The notes beneath the pieces are model-generated. The model saw only the letters and a program-made list of their open reading frames with translations. It searched no databases and had not been told where the DNA came from. This document shows, piece after piece, positions 45,657-54,141 of a stretch of 64,000 nt of DNA. Source of the DNA: JASHVB01 sp963780805 (GTDB lineage: Bacteria; Pseudomonadota; Alphaproteobacteria; Acetobacterales; Acetobacteraceae); contig CAWADP010000028.1 in NCBI GenBank assembly GCA_963780805.1, positions 1-64,000 on the forward strand, given 5' to 3'. A program made the position numbers and the translations under genes. The first letter of the stretch is position 1, and every line of letters begins with the position of its first letter.

Positions 45657-45879
45657 ATGCCTGACCAGATCATTCGGCTGGTTCACGCCTCAGGCGAGTG
45701 CCAGATCGGCCTTGTTCGCGCCAACTCTGGGTGCCTCGTTCTCCCATGCCGGTCGGCGGGCGCGCTTTCGAGGTCATCGAAGTTCTCGCCCGGTCGGCCG
45801 GTGAGATCATAGAGACGAGCCGATGGATCGCATCTGGCCAGGTGCGGTGGTCACGGAAAACACGCTGTAGGTTCATGCG
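45657..45879 (+). pseudogene. Degenerate winged-helix domain of STAND copy 3
   Basis: The beginning MPDQIIRLVHASGECQI aligns with copies 1 and 2, but the frame shifts near 45715 (then SPMPVGGRAFEVIEVLARSAGEI in another frame) and again near 45815. In the third frame the codon that is CAG in copies 1 and 2 (TLQVHAM) is TAG at 45868-45870. A nonsense codon plus two shifts means the DNA-binding domain cannot be made as one protein with the ATPase. The substitution cannot be explained by an insertion-type sequencing error. Confidence 0.8.
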
Positions 45880-48513
45880 ATGGCGATCCACAAGGCGCTC
45901 GGTCCGTACCGGACATTGCTGAAGACCGGGTCGCGCCGCGGCGATCGCGTGCTCGGTGACTGGACTGTCCGGCGGCACGATACGGCAGAGCCTCCGGTCG
46001 GTCTGCAGCGGGTCGACGGTGCATACCCGGTGACCAACCTTCCCGCGACGGTGACACGCCTCATTGGCCGAACGGCGGCGGTGGCGCAGTTGCGGGACCT
46101 CATGTCCGCCCATCGTGTGGTGACCCTGACTGGACCCGGCGGCATCGGCAAAACCAGCCTCGGCCTGAGAGTCGCCCGCCGTGCGCTGGGTGAATTTGTT
46201 GATGGCGGCTGGTTGGTCGAGCTGGCCTCGCTGGCGGATCCGACTCTTGTGCCGGCGACGGTGGCTGGCGTACTCGGGCTGAAGCTCGGCGCGGGAACGA
46301 TTTCCGAAGCAGCTCTGGCGCGAGCCGTCGACGATAACAACCTTCTCCTGCTCTTCGACAATTGCGAGCATGTCATTGACGCCGTGGCGAGTTTGATCGA
46401 GACCCTCTTGCGGCGTTGCTCGCGCGTGACGATCCTGGCGACGAGCCGCGAAATCCTGCGCGTCGATGGCGAGTGCGTCTACCGCGTGCCTCCGCTCGAA
46501 GTGCCGGCGGTGGACGAGGATGAACCGGATCAGATCCTGTCTCGTAGCGCGGTGCAACTCTTCGTCACCAGGGCAAACGCGCTTAACTCAGACTTCTCGC
46601 CCCGTGCCGAGAACCCCGCGGAAATCGCCGCGATCTGCCGGCAACTCGACGGCGTACCACTTGCCATCGAGTTGGCCGCCGCGCGCGCCTCCGTTCTTGG
46701 GGTTCAACAGGTGACTGCTGGCCTTCGCGATCGCCTCGAGTTGCTGGAAGCCGGAAGCAGCACCGCCCTGCCCCGGCACCGGACCCTTCGCGCCGCACTG
46801 GACTGGAGCTACGAGCTACTGCCGGACCGGGAGCAGCGGCTGCTGCGTTGCCTCGCGATCTTTTCGGGTGGCTTTACCCTCGCCGCCGCTGCCGCCGTCG
46901 TGCATGATTTTGGCCGGGATACCTGGACGGTCACCGACGGTATCGCGAACCTCGTCGCGAAATCGTTGGTCGCATTGGACCGGACAGAGACGGAAACCCG
47001 GTGGTACCTGCTGGAAACGACGCGCGCGTACGCGCTCGGGAAACTGGCGGATAGCGATGAATCCGGGCTGACGGCACGGCGACACGCGGAATACTGTCTG
47101 GCGCTGTTCGCTCCGTTCGCGACCGAGGGGCAGCTTCAGGCCGCCCTGGATGATCTCGGACGGTATCGGCGTGAAATCGACAATCTCCGAGCGGCTCTGA
47201 ATTGGGCCTTTGCCTCCGGCGGCGATGCAGCGGTTGGCGTCGCCCTTGCGGCTACCGGGGCGGATTTTTGGGCTGCGGTATCGCTGGTCGCAGAGGCTCG
47301 CAAATGGTCGGGCACGGCGCTGGCGCGGATCGGCGCCGCCGCGGGAACGCGCAGCGAAATGATCCTGCAATGCAGCCTCGGTGCGTCGCTGATCTTTACC
47401 GAGGGGATGGTTGACGAAGCGCGGGAGGCCCTGACGCGGGGGCTGTCTCTGGCGCGGACATTCACGGATTTCGACTATCAGCAACGGACCATGCACAAGC
47501 TCTGGCTGTTCTCGTTCTGCGCGGCTGCATTCGATGTCGCGCTCACCATAGCGCGCGAGTATGACGAGGTCGCCCGCCTTCATGACCCGCAATCGCGGGC
47601 CGTGGCAGATGGGCTGGTCGGGGCACCGCAGATCTATCGGGGCGAGCACATCGAAGCCAGCACGCGGTTGCAGCGGGCGATTGAGCATTACCCCACCGAG
47701 TGCCGAAGCCGGGACGCGATCCGACTTGGCAACGATCTGCTGACTTCGGCCGCGAGCCAGCTCTCGGTCAGCTTGCTTTCGCGAGGTCTCGTGGACGCCG
47801 CGTCGCAGGCGGCCGTGCGCGCGGTCGAAGAAGCGCGCGGCTGGGATCGGCCCACCGCGCTTTGTGTCGCCCTGGCATTCGCCGCCAGTTTCGTGTTTCT
47901 AAGCCTTGGCGAGTTGAATACGGCCGAGTGTTATGGCGAGGAACTCATCGTTCTCGGCCAAAAGCACGCGCTGCGCCCCTTCCATGCGGCCGGCCTTTGT
48001 ATCCGTGGCAGCCTTGCGACGAGGCGAACCGACGCGAATACCGGGGTTGATCTGCTTCGCCGTGGCCTCGCCGACCTTCAGGCGACGAGTTACCTGGTAC
48101 TTTATCCGTATTTCCAGGTTGAGCTTGCAGCGGCGCTCGGTGTCGTGGCCCGCGTTGACGACGGCCTCGCCGAGATCGACGCGGCGCTGCGTTTGGCGCA
48201 GGAAACAGGTCATCGGTGGTTCGTACCGGAAACCTTGAGGATCAAAGGCGAATTGCTCGCACTGCGCGGTCCAGGCGACCCGACGGTCATCGCGGATCTG
48301 TATCGCGGGTCGATGCGCCAGGCGCGTGAGCAGTACGCGCTGTATTGGGAGCTTTCGGCGGCGATAAGCCTCGCGGAGCTGCTGCGAAGTCACCGCAGGG
48401 AAGCGGAGGCGCGCGCGGTGCTCGCCCCGGTATACGATCGTTTCACAGAAGGCTTTTCCGCGGCGAAGGTGCAACGCGCCAAAATCCTGCTGGACCAGTT
48501 AGCAGGCCACTGA
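45880..48513 (+). CDS. STAND-type ATPase with TPR domain, copy 3 (lacks an intact DNA-binding domain)
   Basis: From an ATG at 45880, which aligns with an internal Met of copies 1 and 2 (MA(V/I)(R/H)KALG), 877 codons are open. The product keeps the last strand of the winged helix, then Walker A GPGGIGKT at 85-92, LLLLFDNCEHV, ATSREILRV, LDGVPLAIELAAA, WSYELL and a complete TPR region ending YDRFTEGFSAAKVQ. A long frame with no further damage suggests the ATPase-TPR part is still selected. It would sense and oligomerise without binding DNA itself, unless it pairs with copies 1 or 2. No clear ribosome site precedes 45880, so expression is unproven. Confidence 0.78.
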   Translation: MAIHKALGPYRTLLKTGSRRGDRVLGDWTVRRHDTAEPPVGLQRVDGAYPVTNLPATVTRLIGRTAAVAQLRDLMSAHRVVTLTGPGGIGKTSLGLRVARRALGEFVDGGWLVELASLADPTLVPATVAGVLGLKLGAGTISEAALARAVDDNNLLLLFDNCEHVIDAVASLIETLLRRCSRVTILATSREILRVDGECVYRVPPLEVPAVDEDEPDQILSRSAVQLFVTRANALNSDFSPRAENPAEIAAICRQLDGVPLAIELAAARASVLGVQQVTAGLRDRLELLEAGSSTALPRHRTLRAALDWSYELLPDREQRLLRCLAIFSGGFTLAAAAAVVHDFGRDTWTVTDGIANLVAKSLVALDRTETETRWYLLETTRAYALGKLADSDESGLTARRHAEYCLALFAPFATEGQLQAALDDLGRYRREIDNLRAALNWAFASGGDAAVGVALAATGADFWAAVSLVAEARKWSGTALARIGAAAGTRSEMILQCSLGASLIFTEGMVDEAREALTRGLSLARTFTDFDYQQRTMHKLWLFSFCAAAFDVALTIAREYDEVARLHDPQSRAVADGLVGAPQIYRGEHIEASTRLQRAIEHYPTECRSRDAIRLGNDLLTSAASQLSVSLLSRGLVDAASQAAVRAVEEARGWDRPTALCVALAFAASFVFLSLGELNTAECYGEELIVLGQKHALRPFHAAGLCIRGSLATRRTDANTGVDLLRRGLADLQATSYLVLYPYFQVELAAALGVVARVDDGLAEIDAALRLAQETGHRWFVPETLRIKGELLALRGPGDPTVIADLYRGSMRQAREQYALYWELSAAISLAELLRSHRREAEARAVLAPVYDRFTEGFSAAKVQRAKILLDQLAGH

Positions 48514-48686
48514 AAAACCGATCGCACGAGCGGTCTTTCGGCGGCCTGTCAGAGGCGGCCCGTCAGAGAAGGATCGAGCCTTGAGGTTGGCTCAACCCTC
48601 AAACGATCGTGCTCAGCACGACTCCGGCGGCGAAGGCGTGGGACCGTACGCCGCGGGCCTTCCGGGCCCCGGCCGATATGCTGTTA
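48514..48686. other. Spacer after the STAND array with a short hairpin and a copy of the upstream element
   Basis: CTTGAGGTTGGCTCAACCCTCAAA at 48580-48603 folds into a short stem (TTGAGGTT / AACCCTCAA, key arms) and may end transcription. At 48671-48690 GGCCGATATGCTGTTATCAT repeats the element found upstream of copies 2 and 3, although no further STAND gene follows. Confidence 0.45.
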
Positions 48687-48830
48687 TCATAAAGTCGGCG
48701 GTTGCCCGGTCGATGCTGCGGTAGCGGCGGCCCAACGGCTGGTCACCGATTTGTCGACACCCAGTTCGCGGGCGCAACGCGTGCGGCTCCAGTTCAAGGC
48801 TTCCAGGGTGAGCCGGAATTTGCGGCGGAT
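48687..48830 (-). pseudogene. C-terminal fragment of a small helix-turn-helix protein
   Basis: The minus strand reads FRLTLEALNWSRTRCARELG followed by VDKSVTSRWAAATAAS and a stop at 48687. This is the recognition-helix part of a lambda-repressor/XRE-like HTH (the SVTSRWA pattern). The true N-terminus is missing: upstream the frame enters the complement of the peroxiredoxin scrap. About 45 residues remain. Confidence 0.6.
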
Positions 48831-48940
48831 AATGCGACTGTGCGTTCGGTCTTCGTCATCGGCCCGGACAAGACGGTGAAGGCGATGCTGACCTGTCCGA
48901 TGACCACCGGCCGCAATTTCGATGAGGTTGGGGCACGTTT
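48826..48940 (+). pseudogene. Internal fragment of a 1-Cys peroxiredoxin
   Basis: The plus strand reads ADNATVRSVFVIGPDKTVKA and MLTCPMTTGRNFDEVG, which is characteristic of the Prx6/1-Cys peroxiredoxin family just before its C-terminal domain. Neither the N-terminal PVCTTE-type active site nor the C-terminal domain is present. It abuts the end of the ABC exporter gene on one side and the HTH scrap on the other. Confidence 0.65.
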
Positions 48941-48946
48941 TCGCGG

Positions 48947-51900
48947 TCACCCGGCACCCACCCGAGCCTCCGCCACCCCCGCCATCTGGTGCTCCACCAG
49001 CCGGGCGTACACGCCCCGCCGCGCCAGCAGCTCCGCGTGCCGGCCGGCCTCGATCACCCGCCCCGCCTGCAACACCAGGATCAGGTCCGCCGCCCGGATG
49101 GTGGACAGCCGGTGCGCCACCACGATCGTCGTCCGGTCCGCCATCAGCGCGTCCAGTGCCGCCCGCACCTGCTGCTCGCTGATCGTGTCGAGATGCGAGG
49201 TCGCCTCGTCCAGCACCAGCAGCGGCGCGTCCTTCAGGAAGGCGCGGGCGATCGCCACCCGCTGGCGCTGGCCGCCGGACAACTGCACGCCGCGCTCGCC
49301 CACGTGCGTCTCCAGCCCCTCGGGCAGGCCGGCGACGAACTCGGCCAGCGCCGCCCGTGTCAGCGCCTGCGCCACCTGCGCCGGCGTCGCGTCCGGCCGC
49401 GCCAGGCGCACGTTCGCCCCAGCGTGTCGTTGAACAGGTAGGTGTCCTGCGCCACCAGGGCGATGCGGCCGCGCAGGCCGTCCAGCGTCAGGTCGCGCAG
49501 ATCCACCCCATCCAGCCGGATCGACCCCTCGTCCGGGTCCCAGAAGCGCAGCAGCAGGTTGGCGATGGTGGTCTTGCCGGCGCCGGAGGGTCCGACCAGC
49601 GCCACCGTCGCCCCCGCCGGTACGGCGAACGTCCACATCCGACAGCGCCGGACGCAGTCGGCCCGGGTAGGTGAACGTCCACTTGCTCGAACCGCACCGA
49701 GGAGCCGCCAGCCGGCGCCTCCGGCTCCAGCGGCCCGTCCAGGATCACCACCGGCTCGGCATGCACCACGTGCAGCCGGCGGGTGGAGGCGATGGTGTCG
49801 GCCAGTTGCCGCCCGACCTGGGCAATCTCCGACACCGGCAGGAAGGCGGAGATCGAGACCAGCACCAGCAGCGGCAGCATCCAACGGCGGAATCCAGCCC
49901 TTCAGCACCAGCGGAGCGCCCAGCGCGGCCACGGCCAGCCCGCCCAGGCCCGTGGCGACCTCCAGCCCGGCGGTCTGCGACGTCAGGTCCGCGAGCAAGC
50001 CCAGCCGCTGGGTCTGATAACGGTCGCACCGCTGCCATGAAGGCGGCGCGCCGGCGGCCGGTGGCGTCGAACGCGGCCAGTTCCGCCAGGCCCTGGATCG
50101 TCTCGGCGGCGAAGCGCGCCCAGGCTGCCCAGCGCGCCGCGCGCCTCGGAGCCCAGCGCGTCGATCCGCCGCCGTCCCAGCACCGGCGACGCGCCGGCGT
50201 AGATCAGGAACGGCGCCAGGACCAGCGCCAGCGGCCAGCAGATCCACGCCAGCGACCACCAGCACGGCGGCCGGCACCAGCCCGGCGACGATCGCCGGCG
50301 CGATGGTATGGGCGAAGAAATATTCCACGGTCTCGACGTCCTGCGTCGCCAGCGCCACCAGGTCGCCGGAGCGCCGCCGCAGCAGATAGGCCGGCGCCAG
50401 CGCATCCAGCTTGCGGAACAGATCGATGCGCATCTCGGCCAGCAGCTGCGTAGGCCATGGCGTGCGCCAGCCAGGACTCCAGCCAGTGCAGCAGCCCGGC
50501 CAGCGGCGCGGTCAGCAGCAGCGCCAGGATCAGGCGCTCAGGATCGGCGCGTGCGCTGCGCACCGCGCCCAGCAGCAGCGCGCCCAGCACGCCGACGCCG
50601 ATGAACGCGACCACCCGAAGGATGCCGCACAGCACCGTCACGACGAGCTGCCCGCGCCACGGCCCGACGAAGCCGCAGCAGGGTGCGGATGGTCTCGGGC
50701 CAGCCGACTTCGGCGGCGTCGTCCGACAGCGGTCGGACCAGGGCGTTCGGCGCGGACCCGCCGTTTCCACCACGCGCAAGCCGCCGGGCGTCGGCAGCTG
50801 CTCGTCGATCAGGACGTCGTCATGCTCCGCGAGCTGCGGGCCCATCAGGTCGCGATACGGGCCGTCCACGGCGATCAGCTCGGCGTGGCGACCGGCCTGC
50901 ACCACGGCGCCGTCCTCCAGCACCAGGATGCGGTCGGCGCCGATCACGCTGGACAGCCGGTGCGCCAGGATCAGCGTGGTGCGCCCGGTCATCAGGCGGT
51001 CCAGCGCCTGCTGGATCACCGCCTCGTTCTCGGCGTCCACCGACGACAGCGCCTCATCCAGCACCAGGATCGGCGCGTCGCGCAGCAGCGCCCGAGCGAT
51101 CGCGATCCGCTGCCGCTGGCCGCCGGAAAGCTGGGCGCCGCGCTCGCCGATCACCGTGTCGTAGCCGTCGGGCAGCGCCATGATGAAGTCGTGCGCGTTG
51201 GCGGCGCTGGCGGCGGCGACCACCTCGCGCCTCGGTCGCATCGGGCCGGCCGAGGCGCAGGTTGTCGTCGATCGTGCCGTGGAACAGCATGGTATCCTGC
51301 GACACCACCGCGATCATGCGGCGCAGCGCGTCGGGGTCGAGTGCCCGCAGATCCTGCCCGTCGATCCGCACGCTGCCGGATTGCGGGTCATACAGCCGCA
51401 GCAGCAGCCGCACGATGGACGATTTGCCGGAGCCGCTGGGGCCGACGATGCCCACCCGCTCGCCCGGTTCCACGACGAAGGAAAGGCCCTGGTGGGCGGC
51501 GACCCCGGCCGCCGGGATAGGCGAAGCGGACGTTCTCGAACTCGATGCGCGGGCGCAGGGTGACGGTGGGGATCGGCGCAGGTTGGCGCGGCGGGGGCGG
51601 ATTCCGGCGCGGCCAGCAGCGTGAGGATGCCGTGCGCCGCCGCCTGGCCGTTCAGGCCCTGGTGCAGCACGGTGCGCAGGTCGCGCAGCGGGCGGAAGAT
51701 CTCGGTGCCCGCCATCAGCACGATCAGCAGCGCGGTCAGCGACATGTCGCCCTGGCTGACGCGCCAAGCGCCCAGCGCCATGGCCGCCGCGGCGCCGACC
51801 GCGGTGCCGAGGTCGGTGAAGCCGCGGGTCAGCACGCTGACCGCCAGCACCCAGCAGCGTGCTGTCGGACAGCGCCTGCGCCTTGGCGGCCAGCATGGCG

Positions 51901-52554
51901 CCGTATGACTTGCTCTGGCCGAACGACTTCAGGGTCGGCAGGCCCTGGACCGCGTCCAGGAACTCCTCGCCGAACGACTTGAACGCTGCCTGCCGCGTGC
52001 GCGACGCGCGGCCGGAGCGTTCATGCACCACGGCCGGCAGAACCAGGGTGACCAGGGCGCCGGCCAGCATCACGGCCGCGACCGGGACGTCCCAGAAGGC
52101 GATGAAGGCGAAGATCGCCACCGGCGCCGCGACCGCGATCGCCACCTGCGGAAGGTACTGGCCGAAGAACGTCTGCAATTGCTCCACGCCATCGACCATG
52201 GAGAGCATGACGCCGCCGGTGCGCTCGGCGCCGAACCAGGCGGGACCGAGGGCGACGATCTTGTCGTACAAGCAGCCCCCGCAACGCCTGCTGGATGTGC
52301 ATGGCGGTGCGGTGCGCGACCATGGTGCGGCCGTGGTCCAACGCCGCTCGCAGCACGATGGCAATGCCGGCGCCCGCCAGCGGCCCGATGAGCGCGGCGG
52401 CTGGGGCGTGCTGGAACACGCCGGCCAGGAAGCGGCCGAGGAACACGAAGCGGGTGATGCCGAACACCATGGCCAGCAGCCCCAGCGCCACCGACAGCGC
52501 AATGCGCCAGCGATAGCCCTGGGTCATGCGCCAGAGCGTCAGGTCGAAATGCAT
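48947..52554 (-). CDS. ABC exporter with TMD-NBD-TMD-NBD order (more than ten frameshifts)
   Basis: Start ATG 52554 follows AGAGGAGA. In order, the rebuilt protein has a first transmembrane domain (MTQGYRWRIALSVALGLLAM...), a first NBD (Walker A GPSGSGKSS, signature LSGGQRQRIAIARALL, Walker B ILVLDEALSSVD), a short linker, a second TMD (VGPWRGQLVVTVLCGILRVV...) and a second NBD (GPSGAGKTT, LSGGQRQRVAIARAF, LLVLDEATSHLD), stop at 48947. No stop separates the halves, so it appears to be one fused polypeptide of about 1,190 residues; a CydDC-like heterodimer is the alternative. Frame breaks near 52271, 51851, 51582, 51514, 51228, 50752, 50672, 50450, 50245 and several at 50120-49420 each need one base removed. 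Substrate unknown. Confidence 0.8.
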
Positions 52555-52942
52555 CGGTCCGGTCTCCTCTTCCGGACGCTATCCTGTGGGGCCGCGAGGC
52601 GTTTCGCAAACGACCGTTTTTCAATCGCTGTTGATTTGGATTGCACGGCGGAGATCAGGCAACGCGCCAATGCCAGGCTCGGGTACTTCCAGCTCTCGGT
52701 ATCGAGCCGCTTTGCCCGCCACCGCATCGCGCCGAGAAGGTTATTGAGGCGGCCGCAGTAGCAGCCGATCGGGCATGTTCCTCCGCGACGCGAGTGGCGT
52801 CGCCCCGGTCGTCGGTTCGACGGTGAGGAGTTGATCAAGTGGTGAGGAGTTGATCAAGTTCGGTCAGTTTGTTCTCCCGAGACCCCGGCAAGCAGCTTGC
52901 TCCACACGCTGCACACGCTGCTTCTTCCGACGTCGTTGCGCT
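52555..52942. other. Intergenic region between the divergent ABC exporter and LysR genes
   Basis: No gene is assignable. A minus-strand frame (52540-52840) contains RLNNLLGAMRWRAKRL but matches nothing I recognise. The tandem repeat at 52822-52860 is described separately. Both promoters must lie here. Confidence 0.45.
52822..52860. promoter_or_regulatory. Tandem 19-base repeat carrying the palindrome TTGATCAA
   Basis: GGTGAGGAGTTGATCAAGT occurs twice in a row, placing two TTGATCAA palindromes 19 bases apart (nearly two helical turns), about 85 bases upstream of the LysR-type gene and on the ABC exporter side. LysR regulators bind paired, partly palindromic sites in the divergent promoter they share, so this is a candidate operator. 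Binding is not shown by sequence. Confidence 0.45.
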
Positions 52943-53863
52943 ATGTTGAACGTGATGAGTGACCGCATCCCGCCGCTGGCCGCCTTGCGCGCCTTCGCCG
53001 CCGTCGCGCGGCTGGGCAGCTTCGCACGCGCCGCCGGGACGTTGAACGTCAGCACCAGCGCCGTGAGCCATCAGGTGCGCGCGTTGGAGGACACGCTCGG
53101 GGCGGTGCTGCTGACCCGGGCGCGCAACGGCAGCGGACGCACCATCGTGACGGAGCAAGGCGCCGCGCTGCAGCGTGCGGTGGAGCATGCGTTCGACCAG
53201 CTCGGCGCGGCCTGCGAGGCAGTGCGCGCGCGAAGCCGGCGGCCGGTGCTGACGATTTCCGCCAGCGGCTCGGTCGCATCGCTGTGGCTGGCGCCTCGGC
53301 TGGCGGCGTTCGCCGCGCTGCATCCGTCGGTGCGGTGGCAAATGCAGGCGGTGGAGGACGAGGCACCGGACATGGTGCGCGAGGGGCTGGACCTCGCGCT
53401 CCTGCGCGTCCGGCGCGGGGCAGTGTCGGACGGTGACCGGGTGCTGTTTTGTGAGACCGTGTTTCCGGTGTGCAGCCCGTCGCTGCTTGTGTCGGGCGGC
53501 CCGGTGGACCTGCCGCGGCACACGCTTTTGCAGGAGGCACACGTGGCCAGCCCGGAGAAGGATTGGTCCACCTGGCTGGAGTTGCTCGGCTGCGGGGCAG
53601 AGGCGAAGACGACGGTTGTGTTGTTCCACACGTTCAGCGCGGCGCTGGCGGCGGCGATCGCCGGGGCGGGGATCGCGCTCGGGCGGCAGCCGCTGATCGA
53701 TTTCGAACTGGCGGCGGGCCGGCTGGTGCGGGTGTTCCCCGAACGGACGCTGCCAGGATCTTCAGAGTTTGTGATTCGTCGCCGGCCAGGGATGGAGCGC
53801 GATCGGCATGTGGGGCAGTTGGTGGAGTATCTGCTGGGGGCAGTGGGGGCAAAGGATTCGTAG
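52943..53863 (+). CDS. LysR family transcriptional regulator (GcvA-like)
   Basis: The 306-residue product (start ATG 52943; 52955 also possible) has the LysR winged HTH at residues 10-70: IPPLAALRAFAAVARLGSFA, then AAGTLNVSTSAVSHQVRALE. The effector domain follows (LTISASGSVASLWLAPRLA, DLALLRVRRG, ending in the FPERTLPGSSEF strand), with the pattern of the GcvA/AmpR-like branch. The frame is open further upstream without protein character. It is divergent from the ABC exporter gene, which is a plausible target through the repeats at 52822-52860. Confidence 0.9.
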   Translation: MLNVMSDRIPPLAALRAFAAVARLGSFARAAGTLNVSTSAVSHQVRALEDTLGAVLLTRARNGSGRTIVTEQGAALQRAVEHAFDQLGAACEAVRARSRRPVLTISASGSVASLWLAPRLAAFAALHPSVRWQMQAVEDEAPDMVREGLDLALLRVRRGAVSDGDRVLFCETVFPVCSPSLLVSGGPVDLPRHTLLQEAHVASPEKDWSTWLELLGCGAEAKTTVVLFHTFSAALAAAIAGAGIALGRQPLIDFELAAGRLVRVFPERTLPGSSEFVIRRRPGMERDRHVGQLVEYLLGAVGAKDS

Positions 53864-54141
53864 CGATGCTGCGCGCTGGGGGCGGCGGGGTCGGGTCTGG
53901 CCAAGCCCGGGCACCCACGTCTTCGCTGGGCTGCGGCAAGCCGTGATAGGGGTAGGGAGAAGCGGTGGTCCCGTCTCCCCTCCCTCCGAACCGGACGTGC
54001 AGATCTCCCGCATCCGCCAGGATCTTCAGAGATAGCGATGGCACCCGCGGTCGCGGTGACCGCCGAGGCCCCGCTACAAACCAAGATTCCTGTCCCCTAG
54101 CGGGAGCCTTGCGGGCGGAGGGTGCGTTTGCACTGACCGAC
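53864..54141. other. Intergenic region with a possible group II intron scrap and a REP half
   Basis: At 53895-53935 there is a half copy of the GGCCAAGCCCGG/CACCCACGTCTTCG palindrome family. At 53957-54012, on the minus strand, GATGCGGGAGATCTGCACGT followed by CCGGTTCGGAGGGAGGGGAG resembles the conserved sequence that accompanies many bacterial group II introns. No reverse transcriptase is present, so at most a fragment remains. Confidence 0.4.
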
